Shown here: positions 54,928 to 64,000 of the stretch, piece by piece
Position numbering within the stretch: position 1 is the stretch's first letter
Layout: each line of letters opens with the position of its first letter
Source of the DNA: Pseudomonas mangiferae
Lineage (GTDB): Bacteria > Pseudomonadota > Gammaproteobacteria > Pseudomonadales > Pseudomonadaceae
Length of the DNA: 64,000 nucleotides
Assembly: GCF_007109405.1 (NCBI RefSeq)
Contig: NZ_VJOY01000008.1
Coordinates: 164,567 to 228,566 of the forward strand
Direction: 5' to 3'
Notes under the pieces: model-generated
The model's input: the letters and a program-made list of their open reading frames with translations, nothing else
Databases searched by the model: none
Told to the model about the DNA's origin: nothing
Program-made: the position numbers and the translations under genes

Positions 54928-56360
54928 GCCGGGTCGCGCCGCTCAGCGGCTACCTGCATGAGCTGCGCCGCACCTTCGCCCGGGCGGCTCGCCAGGCACG
55001 GGCCTGCGGCCATCCCGTGCTGGCGGCGGCCTCGTTTCCCCTGGAAGGCGTGGACCCCTTCCGGGTCTTCACCGCCTGGGACGACGGCGCCACACCCTGC
55101 CTGTACTGGGAAAGCCACGCACCCGCCAGCCGCTTCTTCGCCTGGGGCTGCGCCCTGGAACTCAGCGCCCACGGCGACCGGCGTTTCGCCCAGCTCCAGG
55201 CGAGCTGGCACACGCTGCTGGACAGCGCGGTAACGGACGGCCCGGTGGCGCCGCGGGCCTGCGGCGGCTTTCGCTTCGACACCCGCGGCGAGCGGCACCC
55301 CCACTGGGCGGATTTTGCCGACGCCAGCCTGATGCTGGCGAACCTCACCGTGCTGCACAACGCCGACGGCGGCCAGGTGCTGTGTCAGCACCTGGTGGAC
55401 GCCGAGGACGACCCACTGGCCCTGGCCACCTATTACTGCACCCTGCTGCTGCGGCTGAACCGGGTACCGGCCGCGGATGCCGGGGCGCCCTCCCTCCTCT
55501 CGCACCGGCCCGACGATCCGGGCGCCTGGCAGGCCCGGGCCGCCAGTGCGGTGGACGCCATCCGCGCGGGACGCCTGGGCAAGGTGGTGCTGGCCCGCGA
55601 CCAGCGCTACGAGGCGACGGCATTGCCGGCGGCCTGGCAGCTCCTCGACGGCCTGCGGCAGCAAAGTGGCAGCGCGCACCTGTTCGCCTGCCGACGCGGG
55701 TCCGCCTGCTTCCTGGGCGCGACCCCGGAACGCCTGGTGCGGGTGAACGGTGGCGAGCTGCAGACCCACGCCATGGCCGGCACCACCGCCCGGGACGACG
55801 ACCCGCAGCGGGACGCCGCGCTGGCCGAGGCGCTCCTGGCCAGCCCGAAGGAGCGCCAGGAACACGGCCTGGTGGTGGACGCTATCCGCCAGGCACTGCA
55901 CCCGCTCTGCCAGCACCTCGAGATCGCCGCAGAGCCGGAGCTCCACCGACTGTCACGGGTGCAGCACCTGTGCACGCCGATCCGCGGCCGGCCATCCCAC
56001 GGCGTGGACCTGCTGGATCTGGTGGAGGCCCTGCATCCGACGCCGGCGGTGGGCGGCCACCCCCGGGACGCCGCCCTGGATTACATCCGCCATCACGAGG
56101 CGCTGGACCGGGGCTGGTACGCCGGCCCCCTGGGCTGGCTGGATGCCGAGGGCAACGGGGATTTCCTGGTGGCGCTGCGCTCGGCCCTGCTCACCACGGA
56201 CGAGGCCCGGCTGTTCGCCGGCTGTGGCCTGGTGGCCGACTCCGACCCCGCCCGGGAGTACCGGGAGACCTGCCTGAAGCTGGCCGCCATGCAGGCCGCC
56301 TTGCACATCGGCGAGCCGCTCCCGGAGGCACGCCCCCGCCGGGAAGCGCGCCCCTTATAA
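54924..56360 (+). CDS. pchA: Salicylate biosynthesis isochorismate synthase PchA
   Basis: 478 residues, chorismate-binding family. The C-terminal catalytic part has FLGATPERLVRVNGGELQTHAMAGTTAR, SPKERQEHGLVVDAIR and HPTPAVGGHPRDAA, all conserved in isochorismate synthases. It converts chorismate to isochorismate for PchB. Last gene of pchDCBA, followed by a hairpin. Confidence 0.96.
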   Translation: MSRVAPLSGYLHELRRTFARAARQARACGHPVLAAASFPLEGVDPFRVFTAWDDGATPCLYWESHAPASRFFAWGCALELSAHGDRRFAQLQASWHTLLDSAVTDGPVAPRACGGFRFDTRGERHPHWADFADASLMLANLTVLHNADGGQVLCQHLVDAEDDPLALATYYCTLLLRLNRVPAADAGAPSLLSHRPDDPGAWQARAASAVDAIRAGRLGKVVLARDQRYEATALPAAWQLLDGLRQQSGSAHLFACRRGSACFLGATPERLVRVNGGELQTHAMAGTTARDDDPQRDAALAEALLASPKERQEHGLVVDAIRQALHPLCQHLEIAAEPELHRLSRVQHLCTPIRGRPSHGVDLLDLVEALHPTPAVGGHPRDAALDYIRHHEALDRGWYAGPLGWLDAEGNGDFLVALRSALLTTDEARLFAGCGLVADSDPAREYRETCLKLAAMQAALHIGEPLPEARPRREARPL

Positions 56361-56406
56361 AGGAAGGCAGGGTCGGCGGCGGCAAGCGGCCCCCGCAACC
56401 CGTTAA

Positions 56407-56434
56407 CGCCCGGCCCTTTCACACGGGCCGGGCG
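56407..56434 (+). terminator. Hairpin after pchA
   Basis: CGCCCGGCCC, loop TTTCACAC, GGGCCGGGCG: a perfect 10-bp stem 46 bases after the pchA stop. It lacks a T-run, so it may need Rho or serve to protect the message end. Confidence 0.6.
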
Positions 56435-56547
56435 ATTCACCGGCAGGTCCGTCATCGACCATTCAGTCAGTTATATGCGCGAGGGCTTTTCACCTCGTTT
56501 GCCGCAGTCTGATGCGTCTATCTCGCCGCTTCCCGAACTTTTTCACG

Positions 56548-56561
56548 GTGACAATGGTCAC
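56548..56561. promoter_or_regulatory. Palindromic operator candidate before fadL
   Basis: GTGAC-AATG-GTCAC, a perfect inverted repeat 50 bp before the porin start. Its size and symmetry suit a dimeric regulator, but I cannot name one. Confidence 0.4.
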
Positions 56562-56611
56562 GGTTTCTTGGTAGTTTCCCGCACCACGTAACGCTGTCCA
56601 GGAGTTCACCC

Positions 56612-57892
56612 GTGATAACAATGACAAGAATCTTCAAGACCAGCCTGGCCCTGGCCATTACCGCTGCCTCCAGCCAGACCTTCGCCAACGGTCTCGCCAT
56701 CAACGAACAGAGCGCCAGCGGCATGGGCACCGCCTTCGCCGGCCGCTCCTCGTCCGCCCAGGACGCCTCCACCGTCTTCGGCAACCCGGCGGGCCTGTCC
56801 AAGCTGAAGCAGAACGAAGTCAGCGGCGGTTTCGCGGTGGTCGACGCCAACGTCGACATCCACGACGAGCAAAGCGCTGCCACCGGCACCAACAAGGGTG
56901 ACATGGTGCCCCTGGCCTCCGTGCCGTTCGGCTACCTGGCCATGCCCCTCAACGAGGACTGGCACTTCGGCCTCGGCGTCTACGTGCCCTTCGGTGTGAT
57001 CAGCGACTACGAGAAGAGCTTCCAGGGCCGCTACAAGGGCCTGTACAGCAAGGTTCAGGTGATCACCGTCCAGCCCACCCTGAGCTACAAGATCAACGAC
57101 CGGGTGTCCGTCGGCTTCGGCCCGACCTTCAACCGCATCGACGGCAAGCTGACCAACAACCTGGCCACCAACGGCCTGCTGGGCAGCGAAGGCGACACCA
57201 AGCTGAACATCAAGGGCGACGACACCGCGGTCGGCTACAACGTCGGCGTGCTGGTGGACGTCACCGACGACACCACCTGGGGCCTGACCTACCACTCCAA
57301 GGTGGACTACACCCTGGAAGGCCATACCAAGGTCACCAACGCACCGTCTCCCCTGGGCCTGAACGGCAAGTACGACGCCAAGCTGGACATCACCATGCCG
57401 GAGTCGGTGGATACCTCCATCACCCACAAGCTGAACGACCAGTGGACCCTTTACGGCGGTGCCACCTGGACCCGCTGGAGCCGCCTGGAAAAAATCGCGG
57501 TGGAGAACGAAGGCGTGCCGGCCCTCGGCCAGGCCCTGGGCTTCGGCACCCTCACCGAGCAGCTGAAGTGGAAGGACACCTGGTCCTACGCCATCGGCGC
57601 CGCCTACCAGCTCAACCCCGAATGGGTGCTGCGCACCGGCTTCGCCATCGACGGCGCACCGACCACTAACGAGCACCGCAACGTGCGCATCCCGGTGGGT
57701 AACCGCAAGATCCTCTCCCTGGGTGCCGGCTGGACGCCGAGCCCGGAAGTGACCATCGACGTGGCCTATTCCTACCTGCGCGAGAACGAAGCGCCCATCA
57801 ATCAGGAAGAGTCGGCGTTCCAGCCGGCCTACCACGCCAAGTACCGCAACAGCGCCCACGGCCTGGGTGCCCAGGTCACCTACCGCTTCTAA
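56612..57892 (+). CDS. OmpP1/FadL-family outer membrane transporter
   Basis: 426 residues from a GTG at 56612 with AGGAG seven bases upstream; an in-frame ATG at 56621 is the alternative. A signal peptide (TRIFKTSLALAITAASSQTFA) is followed by NGLAINEQSASGMGTAFAGRSSSAQDASTVFGNPAGLSKL, the conserved FadL plug, and a beta-barrel ending in Phe (GAQVTYRF). These channels take up long-chain fatty acids and other hydrophobic compounds. In P. aeruginosa a FadL homologue (PA1288, from memory) lies near the sseA-rnd region. Confidence 0.93.
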   Translation: MITMTRIFKTSLALAITAASSQTFANGLAINEQSASGMGTAFAGRSSSAQDASTVFGNPAGLSKLKQNEVSGGFAVVDANVDIHDEQSAATGTNKGDMVPLASVPFGYLAMPLNEDWHFGLGVYVPFGVISDYEKSFQGRYKGLYSKVQVITVQPTLSYKINDRVSVGFGPTFNRIDGKLTNNLATNGLLGSEGDTKLNIKGDDTAVGYNVGVLVDVTDDTTWGLTYHSKVDYTLEGHTKVTNAPSPLGLNGKYDAKLDITMPESVDTSITHKLNDQWTLYGGATWTRWSRLEKIAVENEGVPALGQALGFGTLTEQLKWKDTWSYAIGAAYQLNPEWVLRTGFAIDGAPTTNEHRNVRIPVGNRKILSLGAGWTPSPEVTIDVAYSYLRENEAPINQEESAFQPAYHAKYRNSAHGLGAQVTYRF

Positions 57893-57899
57893 GCGTCTC

Positions 57900-57929
57900 C
57901 CGCGTGGCTCGCCCGGGCCACGCGGTTTC
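57900..57929 (+). terminator. Terminator after the FadL-type gene
   Basis: CCGCGTGGC, loop TCGCCCGG, GCCACGCGG: a perfect 9-bp stem followed by TTTCCCC, eight bases after the stop. Confidence 0.72.
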
Positions 57930-58061
57930 CCCTCTCCCCTCGCGTTTCTTTTCTTCCTCCGCCTCGGCGAGGCTTCGTCACGCCCACGCGCCAGCCTCCC
58001 AGGGAAAGATGGGTGACGGACGGGTTCACGCTTTCGGCCCGGAAAGGCCTGGGAGAAGACA

Positions 58062-58086
58062 GCGGGACGCCGCCGGGGCGCCCCGC
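58062..58086 (-). terminator. Hairpin after the KAS III-like gene
   Basis: On the minus strand GCGGGGCGCC pairs with GGCGTCCCGC around a five-base loop, with one mismatch, nine bases after the stop. It faces the terminator at 57900-57929 across a convergent gap. Confidence 0.5.
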
Positions 58087-58094
58087 CTTGAGGA

Positions 58095-59216
58095 TCAGCG
58101 CTTGCGCAGGATCACGCTGCCAATGGAATAGCCGGCGCCAAAGGAACTGAGCACGCCGAGGGCGCCCTTGGGCAGATCGTCCTGGTATTTGTGCAGGGCG
58201 ATCACCGAACCGGCCGAACTGGTGTTGGCGTAGGTGTCGAGGATCACCGGCGCTTCCTCGAGGGTGGCATCCCGGCCCAGCAGCTTGCGCACGATCAGCA
58301 GGTTCATGTTGAGGTTGGCCTGATGCAGCCAGAAGCGCTGCACATCGTTCACCTCGAGGGCATTCTCCTGCAGGTGCGCGCCGATCAGCTCGGCAACCAT
58401 CGGGCAGACGTCCTTGAACACCTTGCGGCCTTCCTGCACGAACAACTTGTCGTCGGTGCCTGGGCCCTCTTCCGCCGCGCGGTTGAGGAAGCCGAAGTTG
58501 TTGCGGATGTTGTTGGAGAACTGGGTCAGCAGCTTGGTGCTGACGATGTCGAAGCAGTGGGCCGAGGTGGCCAGGTCGGCACGCTCGATGATCACCGCGG
58601 TGGCGGCGTCGCCGAAGATGAAGTGACTGTCGCGATCGCGGAAGTTCAGATGCCCGGTGCAGATTTCCGGGTCCACCAGCAGGATCGCTTTGGCCTGGCC
58701 CACCTGGATGGCGTTGCAGGCGGCCTGCAGGCCGAAGGTGGCCGAAGAACAGGCCACGTTCATGTCGTAGCCCCAGCCCTGGATGCCCAGCGCGGCCTGG
58801 ACCTCGATGGCCACCGCCGGGTAGGCGCGCTGCAGGTTGGAACAGGCGACGATCACCCCGTCGATGTCCGCCGGCGTGCGGCCGGCGCGGGCCAGGGCCT
58901 CGCGGGCGGCGGCGACCGCCATCTCGCAGAGGATGCCCCACTCGTCGTTGGAGCGCTCGGGAATGCGCGGGATCATGCGGGCCGGGTCGAGGATGCCGGC
59001 CTTGTCCACCACGAACCGACTCTTGATGCCGGAGGCCTTCTCGATGAAGGCGACGCTGGATTCGCTCAGGGCCTCGACCTCGCCCCGGGCGATGGCCTCG
59101 GCGTGCTCGGCGTTGAAGGTCCGGACGTACGTATTGAAGGACTCGACCAGTTCTTCATTGGAGATGCTGTAGGCAGGGGTGAAAAGACCTGTGCCACTGA
59201 TGACGGCCTGGTGCAC
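58095..59216 (-). CDS. Beta-ketoacyl-ACP synthase III-family enzyme
   Basis: 373 residues, thiolase fold. The FabH catalytic triad is complete: Cys156 ([10 protein letters not shown]), His298 ([10 protein letters not shown]) and Asn331 ([11 protein letters not shown]). [11 protein letters not shown] is the usual glycine-rich segment. At 373 residues it is longer than FabH (about 320), with an N-terminal insertion near residues 35-60. It may start fatty acid synthesis from acyl-CoA, or make a specialised ketone or signal; the sequence does not decide. It sits opposite a fatty acid porin, which is suggestive only. Confidence 0.87.
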   Translation of the reverse strand: MHQAVISGTGLFTPAYSISNEELVESFNTYVRTFNAEHAEAIARGEVEALSESSVAFIEKASGIKSRFVVDKAGILDPARMIPRIPERSNDEWGILCEMAVAAAREALARAGRTPADIDGVIVACSNLQRAYPAVAIEVQAALGIQGWGYDMNVACSSATFGLQAACNAIQVGQAKAILLVDPEICTGHLNFRDRDSHFIFGDAATAVIIERADLATSAHCFDIVSTKLLTQFSNNIRNNFGFLNRAAEEGPGTDDKLFVQEGRKVFKDVCPMVAELIGAHLQENALEVNDVQRFWLHQANLNMNLLIVRKLLGRDATLEEAPVILDTYANTSSAGSVIALHKYQDDLPKGALGVLSSFGAGYSIGSVILRKR

Positions 59217-59535
59217 GCGTGATCCTCTTCTCGATACGGGGCTTCGACTAAGCGGCTATTGTGCCGCGCGATGGACGCATTCTCCACCTGTCCTCGGACA
59301 GCGCGCCAGGCACTGTTCACCGGGAGACAGCTCCGGCGCGTTCCGCGTCACACCGGGAAGGTCCCGTCCGCGGCCTGGCCGGCGGTTGCCAGGGAGCGCC
59401 ACAGCGCCTACCCTGCGCCTTCGATTCCTCCAGGAGCGTTCGTCCGATGCGCCAGTGATGCCGTTGCCTGCCTTGGCGACCCGAGACTCGCCCGCCTCGT
59501 GCGGTGGCCCCCTCACGGCATTTCCTGGAGCTTCC
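59217..59535. other. Divergent intergenic region
   Basis: 319 bp between the KAS III-like gene and the ABC-F gene, presumably holding both promoters. I see no recognisable sigma-70, sigma-54 or operator element and no small gene with a convincing start. Confidence 0.5.
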
Positions 59536-61167
59536 ATGACCCTCCCCGCCCTGCTCGCGCTCGACGCGCTGACGTTCCTGCTGCCCGACGGCAGCCCGCT
59601 GTTCGAAGACCTGACCGAACGCCTCGATGCCCGCCCTACCGGCCTGGTAGGGCGCAACGGTGTCGGCAAGAGCGTGCTCGCCCGCCTGCTGGCCGGCCAA
59701 TTGCCACCCAGCCGCGGACGCATCGATCGCTGGACGACGGTCCGCTACCTGCCCCAGACCCTCGACCCCGGGCACTTGCCCAGCGTCGCCCACCTGGCCG
59801 GGTTCGGGGCCGTGTTCGAGGCGCTGCGCCGGCTGCAGGACGGCTCCCTGCATCAGGCGGACTTCGACCTGCTGGACGGCCGCTGGGACCTGCCCGAGCG
59901 GCTGCAGGCCGCGTTGGACGAGGCCGGTCTGGGGCACGTGCGCAGCGATACCCCCAGCGCCCACCTGAGCGGCGGGCAGCGCATGGCCGTGGCCCTGGCC
60001 GGGCTGTTTCTCGATGGACCGGCCTTCCTGCTGCTGGATGAACCCACCAACCACCTGGACGCCGAAGCACGCCAGGTCCTGCAGCGACGCTTGGCGGACT
60101 GGCGCCACGGCGCCTTGGTGATCAGCCACGACCGGGCACTGCTGGACACCCTGCCCTGCACCCTGGCGCTGGGCCCCGGGGGCTTGCGTCGCTATGGCGG
60201 CGGCCACGCCTTCTACGAACGCAGCCGCCAGCGCGAAGCCCAGGCCGCCGAAGCCGAGCTACACCATGCCCGCCTGGCCCGCAGCCGTGGCGAACGCCAG
60301 TTGCGCCAGCAGCGGGAACGTCAGGCCCAGCGCAGTGCCCACGGCCAGCAACGGGCCCGGGACGGCAACCAGGCGAAGATCCTGCTGGACGCGCAGAAGG
60401 AACGCAGCCAGGGCAGCGCCGCGCGCCTCGACACGCGCCAGGCCCAGGCCCTTGAACAGCTGGACCAGGCCGTGCGCGAGGCGGCGCGGCGGGTGGCGCC
60501 GGCGCTGCCGGTGCACCTCTACGCAGAGGCCGACCGGGTCGCCCCCGGGCAAGGCGTGCTGCACGTCGAAGGGTTGCGGATGCCCCATTCCCTGCCTGGC
60601 TTCGCCCCCTTGGACCTGCATCTCGCCGGCCCCTGCCGCCTGGTGGTGAGCGGCCCCAACGGCTGCGGCAAGTCCACCCTGCTGCAGGTGCTGGCCGGCC
60701 ACCTGGCGCCGGACTCGGGCGACTGCCGTCGGCCGCTGCCCCTGGCCTACATGGACCAGCACGGCACCCGCCTCGATCCCCAGCGCAGCGCCCTGGAGCA
60801 GTTGCGGGAGGCCAACCCGGCCCTCGACGAAGGCACGGCGCGCACGCGCCTGGTCCATGCCGGCCTGGTGGGTGATCGGGCGCTGCTGCCCTGTGGCGAC
60901 CTGAGTGGCGGCGAACGCTTGAAGGTGGCCCTGGCCTGCGTGCTGGATGCGCGGCCCGCCGCACGCTTGCTGATGCTGGACGAGCCGCAGAACCACATCG
61001 ACCTGGATTCGCTGCGGGAACTGGAGGCGGTGCTGGCCGGTTTCCCGGGCGCGCTGATCGTGGTGGCCCACGACGAGCGCTTCCTGGCGGCCCTGGCCCC
61101 CACCGAGCGGCTGCGCTGGACGCCCGCAGGCTGGCGCCACGAGTCCTGGCGGCCAGGGCTGGACTGA
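59536..61167 (+). CDS. ABC-F family ATPase
   Basis: 543 residues from the ATG at 59536 (GGAG upstream). Two ABC ATPase domains with no membrane segments: Walker A GRNGVGKS (39-46) and GPNGCGKS, signatures LSGGQRMAVAL and LSGGERLKVAL, Walker B FLLLDEPTNHLD and LLMLDEPQNHID. A charged helical linker (about 230-320) joins them. ABC-F proteins act on the ribosome as translation factors or resistance proteins. The subtype is not clear. It converges with the chemoreceptor gene, 31 bp between stops. Confidence 0.9.
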   Translation: MTLPALLALDALTFLLPDGSPLFEDLTERLDARPTGLVGRNGVGKSVLARLLAGQLPPSRGRIDRWTTVRYLPQTLDPGHLPSVAHLAGFGAVFEALRRLQDGSLHQADFDLLDGRWDLPERLQAALDEAGLGHVRSDTPSAHLSGGQRMAVALAGLFLDGPAFLLLDEPTNHLDAEARQVLQRRLADWRHGALVISHDRALLDTLPCTLALGPGGLRRYGGGHAFYERSRQREAQAAEAELHHARLARSRGERQLRQQRERQAQRSAHGQQRARDGNQAKILLDAQKERSQGSAARLDTRQAQALEQLDQAVREAARRVAPALPVHLYAEADRVAPGQGVLHVEGLRMPHSLPGFAPLDLHLAGPCRLVVSGPNGCGKSTLLQVLAGHLAPDSGDCRRPLPLAYMDQHGTRLDPQRSALEQLREANPALDEGTARTRLVHAGLVGDRALLPCGDLSGGERLKVALACVLDARPAARLLMLDEPQNHIDLDSLRELEAVLAGFPGALIVVAHDERFLAALAPTERLRWTPAGWRHESWRPGLD

Positions 61168-61198
61168 CCGATCGCCGATCAGCCCAGCCGGTTCGCCC

Positions 61199-63208
61199 TC
61201 AACGGCCGCCCCGACTCAGCTCCTCCAGGCGCGCCGCGGCCTGCTGCACGGCGCGACCGAGGGCGTTGAGGTTCACCGCGTCCCGGGCGTTCTCCTCGCT
61301 GGCCGAGTGGATGCGCACCGCCAGTTCGTTGATCTCCTGGGTCACGTGGCTCTGCTCCTGGGCCGCCACGGCGATCTGCTGGGCGCGCTGGGAGATGTCC
61401 TCGAAGCTGTTCACCGTGCTGGACAGGGTGGTGGCCGCGCCCTCGGACTCCTCCACCGCCTGGCGGGTGCGCGCCTCGCCGCTCTGCATGGCCTGCACCG
61501 CCTGGCGCGACGCCTGCTGCAGGTTGGCGATCATGCCGCTGATCTCGTTGGCCGAGCTCTGGGTCTTGCCGGCCAGGGAACGCACCTCGTCGGCCACCAC
61601 GGCGAAACCGCGGCCCTGCTCGCCGGCCCGGGCCGCCTCGATGGCGGCGTTCAGGGCCAGCAGGTTGGTCTGCTCGGAAATCGCCTTGATCACGTCCAGC
61701 ACCGCGCCCACCTGCTGGCTGTCCTGCTCCAGCTTGGCGATGACCCCCGCCGCGCTGGCCATTTCCCCCGCCAGGGCCTGGATGGAGCGGCTGTTGGCCG
61801 CCACCTTGTCCTGGCCCTCGCGGACCACGCCCTGGGAACGCTGGGCGGTGTCGGCGCAGTCGTTGGTGTTCTGCGCCACTTCCTGGGCACTGGAAGACAT
61901 CTCGGTAATGGCGGTGGCCAGCTGGGTGTTCTCCTGGCGCTGCTGCTCGGCCCGCTCCAGCAGGGCGCTGCTGAGGCCGCCCAGGCGACCGGCCTCGTCC
62001 AGCAGTCGCTGGGACTCCTCGCCGATCACCTGCAGCATGCCTTGCAGGCGCCCGGCGTACTGATTGACCGCGCGGCGCAGGCTGCCGATCTCGTCCTGGC
62101 GCAGGATGGTCAGGGCACCGCCCTGGCCTTGGCCGCTGCCCAGGGCATCGATCTGCACGGTGGTCTCGTCCAGTTGCTCCAGCAGCTTGCGCCCGGCCAG
62201 CCAGACGAAGAACAGCAACAGCCCCAGCAGCGGCAGGAGGAAGGCCAGCAGCTCGTAGGTGATGGCCCGGGCCAGACGGGTGGCGTTGGCCTGGGGCGTC
62301 ACCAGGCCGACGATCCAGCCGGTCTGGGGCATGCGGAACAGGTTGGCCTGGCCGGGCTCGCCCAGCAGCGCGTCCTCGTCCAGGGAGGCGCTGGCGCTGC
62401 CATTGGAGGCCGCCTTCTGCCGGGCGTCCAGCAGTGGCTTCAGCCAGGCCTGGCGGCCGGCCAGGTCGTCGAACTTCTGCATGGCTGCGTCCTTGCCGCC
62501 CTCGCCCAGGGGGAAGAACAGCACGTTGCCGGACTGGTCCAGGGCGAAGGCATAGCCGCCGGTGACCTTGCCCTGCTCCTGGAGGAAGCGGGCGAGATCG
62601 TCCAGGCGCAGGTCGATGGTGCTGACCCCGGCGAAGCGCCCTTGCAGCGCGTAGGGCACACTGCAGGTGACCATGGGCACCTTGCTCACCGGGTCCTGGT
62701 AGGCCTCGGACCAGACGCAGGCAGTGCCCTTGGCGCCGCGCGCCCCGGTGTACCACGCGTCGTTGTGGTAACCAGGGCCGTCGGGCGTGTTGTAGTCGTC
62801 GGAATAGTCCAGGGCGCCGCTGCCGCCCCGCGCCCAGAAGAAGCTGCGCCGCTCGACGCCGCTGGCGAAGGCGCCGGGCTCCGGCCAGATGCCGCCGCCG
62901 GCGATGGCGGCGTCGCCGCCGTTGTCGATCAGGCGGGGGTAGGTGTCCCGGTACAGGGCCTCGTCCCGGGGCAGCACCTCGGCCAGGTGGGCCATGCTCA
63001 CCGCGAGGCCCTCGATACCGGTGAGCTTGAGGCCGAGCTGGCGGACGATGGAGGTGCCCGTCTGCTCGATTAGGGCGTTGCTCTCCGCCACGACCCGGGG
63101 CTGGCCACGGAACACCATCACGGCGAACACGGCCAGTGCGGTGAGTACCAGGAGGAGGACGGCGCCCAGGGTCAGGCGGGTGGAAATGCGTTCTGGCAGC
63201 ATAGACAT
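61199..63208 (-). CDS. Methyl-accepting chemotaxis protein with dCache sensor
   Basis: 669 residues from the ATG at 63208 (AGGAG upstream). Layout: an N-terminal membrane helix ([22 protein letters not shown]); a periplasmic double-Cache domain (about 40-330, with [29 protein letters not shown] and the distal pocket [20 protein letters not shown]); a second helix ([20 protein letters not shown]); HAMP; and a signalling domain with the invariant tip [35 protein letters not shown]. The ligand motif NDAWY differs from the RxWY of amino-acid receptors such as PctA, so another ligand is likely. It signals to the CheA/CheW array. Confidence 0.94.
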   Translation of the reverse strand: MSMLPERISTRLTLGAVLLLVLTALAVFAVMVFRGQPRVVAESNALIEQTGTSIVRQLGLKLTGIEGLAVSMAHLAEVLPRDEALYRDTYPRLIDNGGDAAIAGGGIWPEPGAFASGVERRSFFWARGGSGALDYSDDYNTPDGPGYHNDAWYTGARGAKGTACVWSEAYQDPVSKVPMVTCSVPYALQGRFAGVSTIDLRLDDLARFLQEQGKVTGGYAFALDQSGNVLFFPLGEGGKDAAMQKFDDLAGRQAWLKPLLDARQKAASNGSASASLDEDALLGEPGQANLFRMPQTGWIVGLVTPQANATRLARAITYELLAFLLPLLGLLLFFVWLAGRKLLEQLDETTVQIDALGSGQGQGGALTILRQDEIGSLRRAVNQYAGRLQGMLQVIGEESQRLLDEAGRLGGLSSALLERAEQQRQENTQLATAITEMSSSAQEVAQNTNDCADTAQRSQGVVREGQDKVAANSRSIQALAGEMASAAGVIAKLEQDSQQVGAVLDVIKAISEQTNLLALNAAIEAARAGEQGRGFAVVADEVRSLAGKTQSSANEISGMIANLQQASRQAVQAMQSGEARTRQAVEESEGAATTLSSTVNSFEDISQRAQQIAVAAQEQSHVTQEINELAVRIHSASEENARDAVNLNALGRAVQQAAARLEELSRGGR

Positions 63209-63418
63209 CAGTACTCCTCGGATCCGGCTGGAAAGTGAGTCCTCGCAATGCATCCCTGAGACTAGCAGGCGTGTCCATGAGGCGCGGCGCGCCCGGCGCG
63301 CGAAAGTGCCTGAACGGCTATCGACCGTCCCTGGCGTTTCTACAGGGGCCATGCGGCAAGGTGATGTCAGCGGGTCCCGCGACGAACGCCCCCAGGCGCC
63401 CGCATGCCCCTCGTCCGC

Positions 63419-64000
63419 CTAGCGCAGGCTGAAGCGCCGCAGGGCCAGGGCCAGGATGCGGGTGTCGGCGCTGTTGGGGGCGTGGGCGTCCGGCAGGCGC
63501 AGCACCAGGCTGTTCAAGCCTTCGTGGAGCACGCCGGGCGGCACGCTGAAGGCGAGGGCCTGCTCGCCTCCGGGCAACTCGCCGGCGTACACCGGCTGGT
63601 CGTTGAGCAGCAGCGTCAGGCGCTGGCGGTCGAGGATCATCGCCGTCAGCCGTGCCTCGCCGGCCAGCGCCTGCCGGCCGAGGACGAAGCTTAGGCGCGC
63701 CTCCCGGCCATCGCTCCAGCGGAAGCCGTCCTCGGCGAAGTGGAAGTGGTCGAAGGCCGCCGCCGGGCTGTCGTAGGGGATGTCCACCGCCGCCTCGAAG
63801 GGTGGCAGGGTCTTCGCCCGGAATGCGTCCAGGCGATGGGCATGCTGGCGTTCGGAATGCAGGAACGGTGGATGGCGCCAGTCGAAGATGTACTCCGGGT
63901 AGCGGTCGATGTTGGGCTCGGCGTTCCAGCGCTTGCTGTAGGGGTTGTACAGGCCCTGGACGGCGTTGAAGAAAATCCCCACCAGCCCACCCACCGCCAC
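63419..64000 (-). CDS. C-terminal part of an unidentified, probably membrane-anchored protein
   Basis: The frame is open to the right edge. The last 193 or so residues end at a TAG at 63419. It begins in a hydrophobic stretch (GGLVGIFFNAVQGLY), probably the end of a transmembrane helix. YPEYIFDWRHPPFLHSE follows, and then a beta-rich domain (FEAAVDIPYDSPAAAFDHFHFAEDGFRWSDG; LTAMILDRQRLTLLLNDQPVYAGELP). A membrane protein with a C-terminal periplasmic sandwich is the likely picture. I do not recognise the family. Confidence 0.7.
   Translation of the reverse strand: MAVGGLVGIFFNAVQGLYNPYSKRWNAEPNIDRYPEYIFDWRHPPFLHSERQHAHRLDAFRAKTLPPFEAAVDIPYDSPAAAFDHFHFAEDGFRWSDGREARLSFVLGRQALAGEARLTAMILDRQRLTLLLNDQPVYAGELPGGEQALAFSVPPGVLHEGLNSLVLRLPDAHAPNSADTRILALALRRFSLR

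Noticed and set aside
63209..63418. Sigma-28 promoter for the chemoreceptor gene (GTCGATAG-like element)
   Set aside because: The -35 part and spacing do not fit the FliA consensus well enough.
1..64000. CRISPR arrays, prophage, transposases, tRNA or rRNA genes
   Set aside because: None of these was seen on reading the window: no regularly spaced repeats, no transposase motifs and no cloverleaf or rRNA sequence.

Overview
The window is a very GC-rich piece of a Pseudomonas chromosome. The flgBCDE and flgFGHIJKL flagellar operons, a complete pyochelin locus in Pseudomonas aeruginosa gene order, sigma-54 promoters in front of the flagellar operons, and the run ycgN / hydroxyacid dehydrogenase / ycgL / rnd / sseA all point to the P. 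aeruginosa side of the genus. I cannot name the species. I saw no tRNA, rRNA, insertion sequence, prophage or CRISPR array.

Layout. (1) 1-11.7 kb, minus strand: a sugar and glycosyltransferase operon running off the left edge. It starts with CDP-glucose pathway genes (rfbF, rfbG, rfbH-like), then a YerE-like thiamine-diphosphate enzyme, an FkbM methyltransferase, a divergent NeuB-like protein, an extended SDR and a giant multi-module glycosyltransferase (at least 1109 residues). A strong sigma-54 promoter candidate lies before rfbF. Its position directly downstream of flgL makes it a likely flagellin glycosylation island, possibly making a yersiniose-like branched sugar. (2) 11.9-23.1 kb, minus strand: flgB-flgE and flgF-flgL, each behind a near-identical sigma-54 promoter and separated by terminator hairpins. 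(3) 23.2-31.4 kb: a MocR-type regulator, a predicted secreted metallopeptidase, ycgN, a 2-hydroxyacid dehydrogenase, ycgL, RNase D, and on the plus strand an HPF-like protein, a PPOX flavoprotein and a 3-mercaptopyruvate sulfurtransferase. (4) 31.4-56.4 kb: the pyochelin locus. Uptake genes fptA-fptB-fptC-fptX and biosynthesis/export genes pchE-F-G-H-I are on the minus strand, pchR is in the middle, and pchD-C-B-A is on the plus strand. (5) 56.6-64 kb: a FadL-type porin, a ketoacyl-ACP synthase III-family enzyme, an ABC-F ATPase, a chemoreceptor and the C-terminal end of another protein.

How the genes work together. PchA and PchB make salicylate from chorismate; PchD activates it; PchE and PchF add and cyclise two cysteines with epimerisation and N-methylation; PchG reduces one thiazoline; PchC edits the assembly line. 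FptA takes up ferri-pyochelin through the outer membrane and FptX carries it across the inner membrane. Fur-like boxes and a shared element that I propose as the PchR binding site lie before pchD and fptA, with weaker versions before pchE. The flagellar genes build rod, hook, rings and hook-filament junction, and the neighbouring sugar operon probably decorates the filament.

Gene starts were chosen by Shine-Dalgarno sequence, overlap with the upstream gene and family length. Comparisons with P. aeruginosa PAO1 are from memory.
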